Positions 1-8,276 of a DNA stretch of 64,000 nt are shown here, one piece after another. Numbering within the stretch: the first letter of the stretch is position 1; the number at the start of each line of letters is the position of its first letter. This DNA is from Comamonadaceae bacterium G21597-S1 (lineage in GTDB: Bacteria > Pseudomonadota > Gammaproteobacteria > Burkholderiales > Burkholderiaceae_C). The DNA is taken from contig JAPWHR010000015.1 in assembly GCA_027214345.1 (NCBI GenBank), forward strand, positions 83,955 to 147,954, in the 5' to 3' direction. The notes below the pieces were generated by a model. That model worked only from the letters and a program-made list of their open reading frames with translations, did no database searches and was not told the DNA's origin. A program made the position numbers and the translations under genes.

Positions 1-206
1 TGAAGTCTACCAGGCCTCTAGAAAAACTATCGTCCTCTCGCACTTTGTCTTGCCGCCCCCCCCCCCCCCCACCCACCCCCCCCCCCCCCCCCCCGGCCGT
101 TCCGGAGCCTGGCCGACTGGCGTCGTGGTCGTGGCAGCTCCGGCTTGTGGTGCGCGCGTCCGCCGGCCGTGGCCGGTGTCAGGACATCGTCTAGGAGAGC
201 TTTCCC
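1..206. other. Leading non-coding stretch with two long cytosine runs
   Basis: No gene is supported here. Positions 56-70 are 15 consecutive C and 76-94 are 19 consecutive C, separated by ACCCA. Reading frames through it give only polyproline, so the open frame that crosses it is not a gene. The first 50 bases are less GC-rich than what follows. A ribosome-binding AGGAGAG at 193-199 belongs to the receptor gene starting at 207. The C runs may be a genuine homopolymer or an assembly or sequencing artefact near a contig edge; the sequence cannot decide. Confidence 0.6.
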
Positions 207-1199
207 ATGAACACTCCTTCGTCTTCGACCCGCCGCGCGCTGGTGCTGCGCGCCGCCTGCGTGGCCGCGTTGTCCGGCCTGCTGGCCTTCGGTGCCCATG
301 CGCAATCCTGGCCGAGCAAGCCGGTGCGCGTGATCGTGCCGTTCCCGCCCGGCGGCGCGTCCGATACGCTGGCGCGCACGGTGGCGCAGAAACTCGGCGA
401 GCAGACCGGCCAGACCTTCGTGATCGAGAACAAGCCCGGTGCGGCCAGCACCATCGGCATCGCCGAGGCGGCCAAGGCGCCGGCCGACGGCTACACCATC
501 CTGCTGGCGGCGGCGCCGTTCGTCATCACGCAATACGTGTATCCCAAGCTCAGCTACGACGTACGCAAGGACTTCGTGCCGCTGGGCCTGCTGCAGACCA
601 CGCCGCTGGTGCTGGTCACGCATCCGTCGCTGGGGCTCAAGACACCGGCCGACTTCCTGCGCGCGGCCAAGGCCAGCCCGGGCAAGATGAACTACGCCAC
701 GCCGGGCGCCGGCAGCCTGCCGCACCTGGTGGGCGAGTTGTTCAAGCAGCAGGCCGGTGTCGACCTGCTGCACGTGCCGTACAAAGGTGGCGGCCCGGCC
801 GTGGCCGACCTGCTGGCCGGCCACGTGAACAGCGCCTTCTTCTCGCCGATCGAGGTCCAGGCCCATGTGAAGGCCGGCAAGATGACGGCCATCGCATCGA
901 CCGGGCTCAAGCGCACCAGCGGCCTGGGCGAGTTGCCGACGCTGGCGGAGTCGGGTGTGCCGAACTTCGAGTCGCTGGCCTGGTTCGGCTTCGTGACCCT
1001 GGCCGGAACACCCCCCGATGTGCTCGCGCGCATGTCCGAACAACTGGTCAAGGCCTTGAACAGCCCGGACATCCGCGACAAGATCGCGCAGACTGGCGAC
1101 GTGCCCGCGGGCACCCAGACCGAGTTCGCCGATCTGCTCAAGGGCGAACACGTGCGTTGGGAGCGCACCGTCAAGGCGGCCAACATTACGCCGAACTGA
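207..1199 (+). CDS. Bug-family (tripartite tricarboxylate transporter-type) periplasmic solute receptor
   Basis: This 330-residue secreted protein has an N-terminal signal peptide (basic start, hydrophobic core about residues 11-30, cleavage near AHA-QS). It continues with WPSKPVRVIVPFPPGG, the hallmark opening of the Bug/TctC family. Members bind small carboxylates or related compounds in the periplasm and often lack a linked membrane permease, as here. The start ATG follows AGGAGAG by 7 bases. The sulfatase starts 15 bases after the stop, so the two are probably co-transcribed and the ligand may be the sulfatase substrate or its product; that link is inference. Family assignment is strong and the ligand is unknown. 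Confidence 0.93.
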   Translation: MNTPSSSTRRALVLRAACVAALSGLLAFGAHAQSWPSKPVRVIVPFPPGGASDTLARTVAQKLGEQTGQTFVIENKPGAASTIGIAEAAKAPADGYTILLAAAPFVITQYVYPKLSYDVRKDFVPLGLLQTTPLVLVTHPSLGLKTPADFLRAAKASPGKMNYATPGAGSLPHLVGELFKQQAGVDLLHVPYKGGGPAVADLLAGHVNSAFFSPIEVQAHVKAGKMTAIASTGLKRTSGLGELPTLAESGVPNFESLAWFGFVTLAGTPPDVLARMSEQLVKALNSPDIRDKIAQTGDVPAGTQTEFADLLKGEHVRWERTVKAANITPN

Positions 1200-1214
1200 A
1201 CCAAGCCCTGACCG

Positions 1215-2687
1215 ATGGCCAACACCCGACCCAATATCCTGTGGTACTGCTCCGACCAGCAACGCTGGGACACCATCCGTGCGCTGGGCAACCCGCACAT
1301 CCGCACCGACGCGATCGACGCCCTGGTTGCCTCGGGCGTGGCGTTCACGCGCGCCTACACGCAAAGCCCGATCTGCACACCGGCCCGCGCCACCTTCCTG
1401 ACCGGGCGTTATCCGGCCTCGCACCATGTCTACCGCAACGGCAATGCCTATTTCCCGGCGCATGAGAAGCTGGTGACCAAGCGGCTGGCCGAGGCCGGCT
1501 ACGACTGCGCATTGGTGGGCAAGCTGCACCTGGCCGCGGCCAAGCACTACGAGGTGCGCACCGACGACGGCTACCGCCTGTTCCACTGGAGCCACCATCC
1601 GACGCCGGACCAGGCTTATGGCCACGACTACGAGAACTGGCTCAAGCACGAGAAGAAGGTGGATCCGCAGGAGCTGTATGCCAACCTGAACTACTTCTGC
1701 GGCCCCGGTGTTCCCACCGAATACCACCAGACGACCTGGTGTTCGGAGATGGCGATCCGTTTCATCGGCGAGCGGCGCGACCGGCCGTGGATGATCAGCG
1801 TCAACCCCTTCGATCCGCACGGCCCGTTCGACGCGCCGCCGGAATACCTGAAGCGCTACGACCCGGCGAAGATGCCGTTGCCGCGGTTTCGCGACTCCGA
1901 CTTCGAGCGCCAGAAGGCCTTCGCCGCGATCGACCAGCAGACCAAGCAGCCGGACGATCCACGCGTGCGCAAGAAGATCGTGCCGGTGTCGGCCGATGGC
2001 GGCCACGACGCGATCGCGTCGGCGCGCAACGAATACGACGCGCTCGACGTCAAGGCCAACTACTACGCGATGATCGAGCAGATCGACGACCAGTTCGCGC
2101 GCATCATGCAGACGCTGCGCGATACCGGGCAACTGGAGAACACCATCGTCGTCTACATGAGCGACCACGGCGAGATGCTCGGCGACCACGGCCTGATCCT
2201 CAAGGGTTGCCGCTTCTTCGACGGCCTGGTGCGGGTGCCGCTGGTCATGTCGTGGCCGGGGCAGTTCCAGGCCGGCCTGCGCAGCGATGCGCTGGTCGAG
2301 ACGGTGGACGTGGCACCCACGCTGATGGACGCCTGCGGCCTGGGCGTGCCGCCCGAGATGCAGGGCCAGTCGCTGTTGCCGCTGATGCGCGGCGAGGTCG
2401 ACCCGCAGGTGCACAAGAAGGCCGTGGTCTGCGAATACCGCGAGGCCATGGGCGGGCACCCGGACAACACGCACGCGTCGATGGTGTTCGACGGCCGCTA
2501 CAAGAGCATCTTCTACCACGGCCACGAAATCGCGGAGCTGTTCGACCATGCCGAAGACCCAGAGGAATACCGCAATCTGTGGCTCGAGCCGGGCAACGAG
2601 GCGCTCAAGCTCGCGCAGATGCGCGCGCACATGAACGCCTTGATGGCCACCGTCGACGTGGGGCCGCCGCGCTTCGTCAACTACTGA
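1215..2687 (+). CDS. Sulfatase, arylsulfatase A superfamily, apparently cytoplasmic
   Basis: The 490-residue enzyme should hydrolyse a sulfate ester. It begins directly with the core strand motif RPNILWYCSDQQ and has no signal peptide, so it probably acts in the cytoplasm on an imported substrate. The formylglycine signature is C54-T-P-A-R58, a Cys-type site matured by a formylglycine-generating enzyme encoded elsewhere, followed by ATFLTGRYP. A second metal-site block, YMSDHGEMLGDHG, lies near residue 315. It shares a likely transcript with the upstream solute receptor. The nearby SDRs and FAH-family hydrolase suggest the desulfated product is a sugar or sugar acid, but the substrate cannot be read from the sequence. 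Confidence 0.93.
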   Translation: MANTRPNILWYCSDQQRWDTIRALGNPHIRTDAIDALVASGVAFTRAYTQSPICTPARATFLTGRYPASHHVYRNGNAYFPAHEKLVTKRLAEAGYDCALVGKLHLAAAKHYEVRTDDGYRLFHWSHHPTPDQAYGHDYENWLKHEKKVDPQELYANLNYFCGPGVPTEYHQTTWCSEMAIRFIGERRDRPWMISVNPFDPHGPFDAPPEYLKRYDPAKMPLPRFRDSDFERQKAFAAIDQQTKQPDDPRVRKKIVPVSADGGHDAIASARNEYDALDVKANYYAMIEQIDDQFARIMQTLRDTGQLENTIVVYMSDHGEMLGDHGLILKGCRFFDGLVRVPLVMSWPGQFQAGLRSDALVETVDVAPTLMDACGLGVPPEMQGQSLLPLMRGEVDPQVHKKAVVCEYREAMGGHPDNTHASMVFDGRYKSIFYHGHEIAELFDHAEDPEEYRNLWLEPGNEALKLAQMRAHMNALMATVDVGPPRFVNY

Positions 2688-2729
2688 TGCAAAGAGGCGA
2701 CCGCGGGCGCCGTTCGCGCCTCGGTCATA

Positions 2730-2752
2730 ATTGGACAAGTGGTAAGGCCAAT
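2730..2752. promoter_or_regulatory. Candidate GntR/FCD-type operator upstream of the SDR-FAH genes
   Basis: In the 139-base gap before the SDR gene, ATTGG (2730-2734) and CCAAT (2748-2752) form inverted arms around a segment containing TGGTAAGGCCA. This resembles the TGGT-N3-ACCA half-site style of FadR-subfamily GntR regulators, which often control sugar-acid operons. No GntR gene is in the window. The match is short and is only a candidate. Confidence 0.3.
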
Positions 2753-2826
2753 CCACGCGACCTGCCGCAGGCGGCGTCGCAGGCCGGCAACACGATGGTG
2801 GTGATGACGACTTCCAAGGAGAGACT

Positions 2827-3561
2827 ATGCGATTGAAAGGTAAATCGGCCCTGGTGACCGCGGCGGGCCAGGGCATCGGCAAGGCCAGCGTGCTGGCGAT
2901 GGCGGCCGAGGGTGCGCAGGTGCTGGCGACCGACCGCGACGCCAAGCTGCTCGAGTCCTACGCCGGTGTGGCCAACGTGCGCACCGCGGTGCTCGACGTG
3001 CTCGACAAGGACGCCATGGCCCAGCTGGTGCAGGGCATGGAGCGCATCGACGTGTTGTTCAACTGCGCCGGCGTCGTGCACAACGGCAGCATCCTGGAGG
3101 CGAACGACGCCGACTGGGAGTTCGCGTTCAACCTCAACGCGCGGGCCCAGTTCTGGATGTGCCAGGCGGTGATCCCGAAGATGCTTGCGGCCGGTGGCGG
3201 CAGCATCATCAACATGGCCAGTGTCTGCGGCAGCCTCAAGGGCCTGCCGAACCGCTTCATCTACGGCGCCAGCAAGGCGGCCGTGGTCGGCCTGACCAAG
3301 TCGATCGCGGCCGATTTCGTGACCAAGGGCATTCGCTGCAACGCGATCGCGCCCGGCACCGTCGACACCCCGTCCCTGCAGGGCCGCATCAACAGCTACG
3401 CCGATCCGGTGCAGGCGCGCAAGGACTTCGTCGCCCGCCAGCCCATGGGCCGCATCGCGCAGGCCGAGGAGATCGCGCCCATCGTCACCTATCTGGCCAG
3501 CGACGAGTCGGTGTTCGCGACCGGGCAGATCTTCTCCGTCGACGGAGGCATGACGATATGA
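2827..3561 (+). CDS. SDR-family dehydrogenase, DHRS6/BDH2-like (possible sugar-acid dehydrogenase)
   Basis: A classical 244-residue SDR. The NAD(P)-binding motif TAAGQGIG is at residues 11-18 and the catalytic Tyr146-x3-Lys150 lies in YGASK. It resembles the DHRS6/BDH2 type, which includes bacterial 2-keto-3-deoxy-L-fuconate dehydrogenases; PGTVDTPSLQGRI after the active site is typical of that branch. AAGGAGAG lies just upstream of the ATG. It overlaps the next SDR by ATGA, so the two are translationally coupled. With the downstream FAH-family enzyme it could form the oxidation and hydrolysis steps of a non-phosphorylative deoxy-sugar-acid pathway. The dehydratase that such a pathway needs is not in the window. 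Confidence 0.9.
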   Translation: MRLKGKSALVTAAGQGIGKASVLAMAAEGAQVLATDRDAKLLESYAGVANVRTAVLDVLDKDAMAQLVQGMERIDVLFNCAGVVHNGSILEANDADWEFAFNLNARAQFWMCQAVIPKMLAAGGGSIINMASVCGSLKGLPNRFIYGASKAAVVGLTKSIAADFVTKGIRCNAIAPGTVDTPSLQGRINSYADPVQARKDFVARQPMGRIAQAEEIAPIVTYLASDESVFATGQIFSVDGGMTI

Positions 3562-4304
3562 ACCAGCTCGACATGAACGGCCGCCATGCGGTGGTCACCG
3601 GCGGCGCGACCGGCCTGGGGTATGCGATCGCGCAACGCATGCTGGCCTCGGGCGCCAGCGTCACGCTGTGGGACCGCGATGCGGCTGCCCTCGAGCGCGC
3701 CGTCTCGGAGCTCGGCGCCCAGGCGTCGGCGGTGACGGTCGACGTCGGCGATCATGCGTCGGTGCAGGCCGCGGTCGCGCAGACCCTCGGGAAGAACCCG
3801 GCCATCGACGCGCTGGTCAACTCCGCCGGCGTGGCCGGCGCCAATGCCAAGACCTGGGACTACGCCATCGACGAATGGCACAAGGTCATCCAGATCAACC
3901 TCAACGGCCTGTTCTATTGCTGCCGCGAAGTCGTGCCGCACATGCGCAAGGCCAACTACGGCCGCATCGTCAACATCGCGTCGGTCGCCGGCAAGGACGG
4001 CAACCCGAACGCCAGCGCCTACAGCGCCAGCAAGGCGGCCGTGATCGGCCTGACCAAGTCGCTGGGCAAGGAGCTGGCCGACACCGGCATCCGCGTCAAC
4101 TGCATCACGCCGGCGGCGGTCAAGACCGCGATCTTTGACCAGATCTCGCAGCAGCACATCGACTTCATGTTGTCCAAGATCCCGATGGGCCGCTTCGGCC
4201 TGCCCGAAGAGATCGCGGCCATGGTGGCCTGGTTGTGCACCGAGGACTGCTCGTTCTCCACCGGCGCGGTGTTCGACCTCTCGGGCGGACGCTCGACGTA
4301 TTGA
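3558..4304 (+). CDS. SDR-family oxidoreductase, FabG-like
   Basis: A 248-residue classical SDR. The cofactor motif TGGATGLG is at residues 14-21 and the catalytic Tyr155-x3-Lys159 lies in YSASK, with the NSAG and N-I-A-S blocks present. The start ATG overlaps the preceding stop (ATGA), which fixes the start. FabG-like members of this kind act on hydroxyacids, sugars or hydroxyacyl thioesters. The neighbourhood, with a second SDR and an FAH-family hydrolase, favours a sugar or sugar-acid substrate such as the L-fucose dehydrogenase step. That is inference, and a keto-reductase role is not excluded. Confidence 0.9.
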   Translation: MNQLDMNGRHAVVTGGATGLGYAIAQRMLASGASVTLWDRDAAALERAVSELGAQASAVTVDVGDHASVQAAVAQTLGKNPAIDALVNSAGVAGANAKTWDYAIDEWHKVIQINLNGLFYCCREVVPHMRKANYGRIVNIASVAGKDGNPNASAYSASKAAVIGLTKSLGKELADTGIRVNCITPAAVKTAIFDQISQQHIDFMLSKIPMGRFGLPEEIAAMVAWLCTEDCSFSTGAVFDLSGGRSTY

Positions 4305-4434
4305 CACGGTGCCGCGCAACCGAATGGCATAGACTTCCCCGTTCGCGCCGGGCCCGGCCGCACCCGCATGCCCGCATGCAGGTGCGAGACGGACGGCATG
4401 GACCCCTCACAACAATCTGGAAAGGCAACACCCC

Positions 4435-5283
4435 ATGAAACTGGTACGTTATGGCAAACCCGGCAAGGAAAAGCCGGGCCTGATCGACGCCGACGGCAAG
4501 CTGCGCGACCTCAGCGCCGTCATCAAGGACATCGATCCCTCGCAACTCGGCGACGCCGCGCTGGCCAAGCTGCGCAAGCTCAAGACCGACAAGCTGCCGC
4601 TGGTGCGCGGCAAGCCGCGCATGGGTTGCCCGGTGGCCGGCGTGCCGAAGTTCATCGCCATCGGCCTGAACTACGCCGACCATGCGGCCGAGTCCAACCT
4701 GCCGATCCCGAAGGAGCCGATCGTCTTCACCAAGGCCACGAGCTGCATCCAGGGCCCGGACGATGACGTCATGCTGCCCAAGGGTTCGGTCAAGAGCGAC
4801 TGGGAAGTCGAACTCGGCGTGGTGATCGGCAAGCAGGCACGTTACGTGTCGCAGAAGGCGGCACTCGAGCACGTGGCCGGTTATTGCACGATCAACGACG
4901 TCAGCGAGCGCGAGTACCAGATCGAGCGCGGCGGCACCTGGGACAAGGGCAAGGGTTGCGACACCTTCGGCCCGATCGGCCCCTGGCTGGTCACGCGCGA
5001 CGAGATCGCCAATCCGCAGAAGCTCGACATGTGGCTGGACGTGAACGGCAAGCGCATGCAGACCGGCAACACCAAGACCATGATCTTCTCCGTGGCCAAG
5101 CTGGTGAGCTACGTCAGCCAGTTCATGACGCTCGAGCCCGGTGACGTCATCACCACCGGCACGCCGCCGGGCGTGGGCCTGGGCATGAAGCCGCCGGTCT
5201 ACCTGAAGAAGGGCGACGTGATGACACTCGGTATCGAAGGCCTGGGCGAGCAGCGCCAGACCGTCGTGCCGTTCAAGCTGTAA
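4435..5283 (+). CDS. Fumarylacetoacetate hydrolase-family protein
   Basis: A 282-residue FAH-superfamily enzyme. A small N-terminal domain is followed by the mixed-beta-roll catalytic core starting near FIAIGLNYADHAAES. Metal-binding acidic residues are visible as E124-x-E126 in SDWEVELG and an Asp near residue 155 in INDVSERE. The family cleaves C-C bonds in beta-diketo or acylpyruvate substrates using Mg2+. Next to a DHRS6-like SDR the best guess is a 2,4-diketo-3-deoxy-fuconate-type hydrolase. Databases often label such proteins ureidoglycolate lyase or 5-carboxymethyl-2-hydroxymuconate isomerase, which the sequence does not exclude. A 130-base gap separates it from the SDR pair. Confidence 0.9.
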   Translation: MKLVRYGKPGKEKPGLIDADGKLRDLSAVIKDIDPSQLGDAALAKLRKLKTDKLPLVRGKPRMGCPVAGVPKFIAIGLNYADHAAESNLPIPKEPIVFTKATSCIQGPDDDVMLPKGSVKSDWEVELGVVIGKQARYVSQKAALEHVAGYCTINDVSEREYQIERGGTWDKGKGCDTFGPIGPWLVTRDEIANPQKLDMWLDVNGKRMQTGNTKTMIFSVAKLVSYVSQFMTLEPGDVITTGTPPGVGLGMKPPVYLKKGDVMTLGIEGLGEQRQTVVPFKL

Positions 5284-5567
5284 CGCACCGGCGTTTCGCA
5301 GCACCACCACCGGCCTGCAACGGGCCGGTCGCCGGGTTCCCGCATGGAGCCCGGCCCCCTCTCTCCCCGCACACGGACTCCCCCGGAATCGGCTGGACCC
5401 GGCCAGCGCTGGCACGGGAAATGCATGGCGTCGCGGTGCATGCGCCATCCGCATCTTTGCGGGCGGAACACGCCGCAAATGCGGGAGAATCTAGCTCCCG
5501 TGTCGCGGGCGCACGCCGATGTGTGCACCGTTTCAAGCCACCACTCCCATTCAAGAGGATTACCGCC

Positions 5568-6515
5568 ATGAAGAAGTCAATGCTTGCCCTGATCGGGCTT
5601 TCGCTGGGCATGTCCCTGGCCCAGGCGCAAGACACCAAGGTCGCCATCGGCATGTCCGGCTGGACCGGGTTTGCACCGCTGACACTGGCCAAGGAGGCCG
5701 GCCTGTTCAAGAAACACGGCCTGGACGTGGACATCAAGAAGATCCCGCAGAAAGACCGCCACCTGGCCATCGCCTCCGGCGACATCCAGTGCGCCGCAAC
5801 CACGGTCGAGACCTGGGTGGTGTGGAATGCCAACGGCATCCCGACCACGCAGATATTCCAGCTCGACAAGAGTTATGGCGCCGACGGCATGGTGGTCAAG
5901 CCCACGATCGCCAAGATCAGCGACCTCAAGGGCAAGACCGTCGCGGCCAGCGCGCCGGGCACGGCACCGTATTTCACGCTGGCCTGGATGCTGAAGAAAA
6001 ACGGCCTGAGCGTGAAGGACGTCAAGGTCGTCAACCTCGAGCCGCAGGCCGCTGCCAACGCGATGATCGCCGGCACCTCCGGCATCGACGCGGCCATGAC
6101 CTACGAGCCCTACCTGGGTGCGGTGCGCGAGAAACCCGAGGCCGGCAAGATCATCGCCACCACGCTGGACTACCCGATGATCATGGACACCTTCGGCTGC
6201 TCGCCGAAGTTCCTGGCCGAAAACCCCAAGGCGGCCAAGGCGCTGGCCGATGGATATTTCGACGCGGTCGAGATGATCAAGAAAGATCCGAAGAAGAGCT
6301 TCGAAATCATGGGAGCCGACGTCAAGCAGACCGGCGAGAAATTCGAGGCCAGCCAGAAATACCTGCGCTGGCAGGATCGCGCCGCGAACCAGAAGTTCTT
6401 CGCCGGCGAACACGCCGAATTCAGCAAGGAAGCCGCCGGGTTGCTGCTCGAGGCCGGCATCATCCGGGCCATTCCCGACCTGAGCAAGCTGGCCGACACA
6501 CGCTTCATCCAGTAA
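5568..6515 (+). CDS. ABC transporter periplasmic substrate-binding protein, NitT/TauT/SsuA type
   Basis: A 315-residue periplasmic protein. I chose the ATG at 5568 because it follows AGAGGAT and opens a classic signal peptide ending SLAQAQ. The open frame extends upstream but that part does not look secreted. The mature protein starts TKVAIGMSGWTGFAPL and contains the two-lobed binding-protein pattern (GDIQCAATTVETW, GTAPYFTL, MTYEPYLG). The family captures nitrate, taurine, alkanesulfonates, thiamine precursors or aromatic acids. Permease and ATPase genes follow immediately. Given the upstream sulfatase, a sulfur-containing ligand is attractive but unproven. The 284-base gap before it holds no gene that I can see. 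Confidence 0.93.
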   Translation: MKKSMLALIGLSLGMSLAQAQDTKVAIGMSGWTGFAPLTLAKEAGLFKKHGLDVDIKKIPQKDRHLAIASGDIQCAATTVETWVVWNANGIPTTQIFQLDKSYGADGMVVKPTIAKISDLKGKTVAASAPGTAPYFTLAWMLKKNGLSVKDVKVVNLEPQAAANAMIAGTSGIDAAMTYEPYLGAVREKPEAGKIIATTLDYPMIMDTFGCSPKFLAENPKAAKALADGYFDAVEMIKKDPKKSFEIMGADVKQTGEKFEASQKYLRWQDRAANQKFFAGEHAEFSKEAAGLLLEAGIIRAIPDLSKLADTRFIQ

Positions 6516-6525
6516 GCCCTCCGGC

Positions 6526-7299
6526 ATGCGACCCTTGCAGCCGACCACTCCCCGCACCCGCGTGGTGCTGGGAGTGGCCTTCTTCGTCCTGTTCTTCGCC
6601 GTCTGGTCGTTCGTGACCTTTGGCGGCGTCGTGCCCAAGATCTTCCTGGCCGACCCGCTGACCATGGTGCGTTCCGGTTACGACCTGATGGTGAACCAGA
6701 ACTTCGCCCACGACATCGGCATGACGGTGTGGCGGGTGCTTGGCGGGTTCGCCATCGCCGCCTTGCTGGCCGTGCCGCTGGGCGTGATGATGGGGGCCTA
6801 CAAGCCGGTGGAGGCGTTCTTCGAGCCCTTCGTCAGTTTTGCGCGTTACCTGCCGGCCTCGGCCTTCATCCCACTGCTGATCCTGTGGGCTGGCATCGGC
6901 GAGGCGCAAAAACTCAGCGTGATCTTCATCGGCAGCTTCTTCCAACTGGTGCTGATGTTCGCGGTGGCGGTGGGCAACACCCGGCGCGACCTGGTCGAGG
7001 CGGCCTACACGCTGGGCGCGCTCGACCGCGGCATCGTGACGCGGGTGTTGCTGCCCAGCGCCGCGCCCGAGATCGCCGAGACGTTGCGCATGGTGCTGGG
7101 CTGGGCCTGGACCTACGTGATCGTCGCCGAGCTGATCGGTGCCTCCAGCGGCATCGGCCACATGATCACCGACAGCCAGGCCCTGCTGGCGACCGACCAG
7201 ATCATCTTCGGCATCATCGTGATCGGCGTCATCGGCCTGGTCACCGACCTTGCGTTCAAGGCGCTGAACCGCAAGCTCTTTCCGTGGGCCCGGTTGTGA
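6526..7299 (+). CDS. ABC transporter permease, NitT/TauT (SsuC/TauC) type
   Basis: A 257-residue integral membrane protein with about six hydrophobic segments. A cytoplasmic EAA loop lies in EAAYTLGALDRGIVTRVLLP (around residue 160), which docks with the ATPase. It is the BPD_transp_1-fold inner-membrane component of the importer whose binding protein ends 10 bases upstream and whose ATPase starts 19 bases downstream. The three genes form a compact operon. Substrate specificity lies in the binding protein and is not evident here. Confidence 0.93.
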   Translation: MRPLQPTTPRTRVVLGVAFFVLFFAVWSFVTFGGVVPKIFLADPLTMVRSGYDLMVNQNFAHDIGMTVWRVLGGFAIAALLAVPLGVMMGAYKPVEAFFEPFVSFARYLPASAFIPLLILWAGIGEAQKLSVIFIGSFFQLVLMFAVAVGNTRRDLVEAAYTLGALDRGIVTRVLLPSAAPEIAETLRMVLGWAWTYVIVAELIGASSGIGHMITDSQALLATDQIIFGIIVIGVIGLVTDLAFKALNRKLFPWARL

Positions 7300-7318
7300 A
7301 CGCAAGCGCCATTTCCGC

Positions 7319-8101
7319 ATGACGATTCTCTCCATCTCCCAGGTCTCCAAGACCTTTCCCGGTGCCGGCGGCGGCACGACCGCCTTGCAGGCCACCGACC
7401 TGCAGGTGGCCGAGAACGACTTCATCACCATCCTGGGGCCCTCGGGTTGCGGCAAGAGCACGCTGCTGCGCATGGTGGCCGGGCTCGACGCACCCACCAC
7501 CGGTCAGATCATGCTCGACGGCAAGCCGGTGACCGGCCCCGGTGCGGACCGCGGCATGGTGTTCCAGAGCTACACCTTGTTCCCGTGGCTCAGCGTGCTG
7601 CAGAACGTGTGTTTCGGCCTGCGTGAAAAAGGCATGGCGCAGCAGGAGCAACTGGCCATTGCGCATCGGTACATCGGCAAGGTCGGCCTCAAGGGTTTCG
7701 AGAACCATTTCCCGAAACAGCTCTCGGGCGGCATGCAGCAACGCACCGCGCTGGCGCGTGCGCTGGCCAACGACCCGCGCATCCTGCTCATGGATGAGCC
7801 CTTTGGTGCGCTCGACCACCAGACCCGCGAGCTGATGCAGGAACTGCTGCTCGGCATCTGGGAGTCGGACCGCAAGACGGTGCTGTTCGTCACCCACGAC
7901 ATCGACGAGGCCGTGTTCATGGGCAGCCGCGTCATGGTCATGAGTGCGCGCCCGGGCCGCATCAAGCTTGACCGGCCGGTGGCGCTGTCCCATCCGCGCC
8001 ACTACAACGTCAAGACCACGCCGGTGTTCATGGAACTAAAGGCCGAGCTGACCGAGCAGGTGCGCACCGAGGTGCTGGCGGCCCAGGCCGCGATGGGCTG
8101 A
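7319..8101 (+). CDS. ABC transporter ATP-binding protein, NitT/TauT (SsuB/TauB) type
   Basis: The 260-residue nucleotide-binding subunit of the importer. Visible motifs are Walker A GPSGCGKST (residues 40-48), the Q-loop in VFQSYTLFPW, the signature LSGGMQQR (about 135-142), Walker B ILLMDEPFG (about 155-163) and the switch histidine in VTHDIDEAV. Length and motifs match SsuB/TauB-like ATPases. It is the last gene of the binding-protein, permease, ATPase unit. A 175-base gap with two inverted repeats separates it from the TetR gene. Confidence 0.95.
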   Translation: MTILSISQVSKTFPGAGGGTTALQATDLQVAENDFITILGPSGCGKSTLLRMVAGLDAPTTGQIMLDGKPVTGPGADRGMVFQSYTLFPWLSVLQNVCFGLREKGMAQQEQLAIAHRYIGKVGLKGFENHFPKQLSGGMQQRTALARALANDPRILLMDEPFGALDHQTRELMQELLLGIWESDRKTVLFVTHDIDEAVFMGSRVMVMSARPGRIKLDRPVALSHPRHYNVKTTPVFMELKAELTEQVRTEVLAAQAAMG

Positions 8102-8201
8102 CGCGCCGGTTCGCGGCGACGGCCCGGCATGGCGCACCCGGCCGCGGCGGCGCGCATGAGGGCCCGCGGGTTTACCCGGACGATTCCTAGAAACCCGGCT
8201 C

Positions 8202-8236
8202 TATTCCGGGGCCTGTGCGGGGCCGAGCCCGGAATA
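8202..8236. promoter_or_regulatory. Inverted repeat upstream of the TetR gene
   Basis: TATTCCGGG at 8202-8210 is exactly complementary to CCCGGAATA at 8228-8236, with a 17-base loop. No T-run follows, so it is not an obvious intrinsic terminator for the ABC operon. It could be a second operator or part of the tetR promoter region. Its role is unknown. Confidence 0.4.
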
Positions 8237-8237
8237 T

Positions 8238-8275
8238 GGAGCAAAATAGAACGACCGTTCGTTTTATTTTGCTCC
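8238..8275. promoter_or_regulatory. Predicted TetR-family operator, 38-bp near-perfect palindrome
   Basis: The 17-base arms at 8238-8254 (ending AGAACGA) and 8259-8275 (starting TCGTT) are complementary with one mismatch around the 4-base centre CCGT. It ends one base before the first ATG of the TetR gene, leaving no room for a normal ribosome-binding site. The transcript may therefore be leaderless, or starts within the palindrome, and bound repressor would cover the promoter. Autoregulation is the natural reading. Confidence 0.75.
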
Positions 8276-8276
8276 G

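Noticed and set aside
50-1465. 471-codon + strand frame starting in the C runs
   Set aside because: It begins with polyproline and reads through the receptor gene in another frame; no domain.
27-2945. 972-codon open frame on the - strand
   Set aside because: It lies antisense to the receptor, sulfatase and SDR genes, has no domain signature and a His/Arg/Val-rich composition typical of reverse-strand frames in GC-rich DNA.
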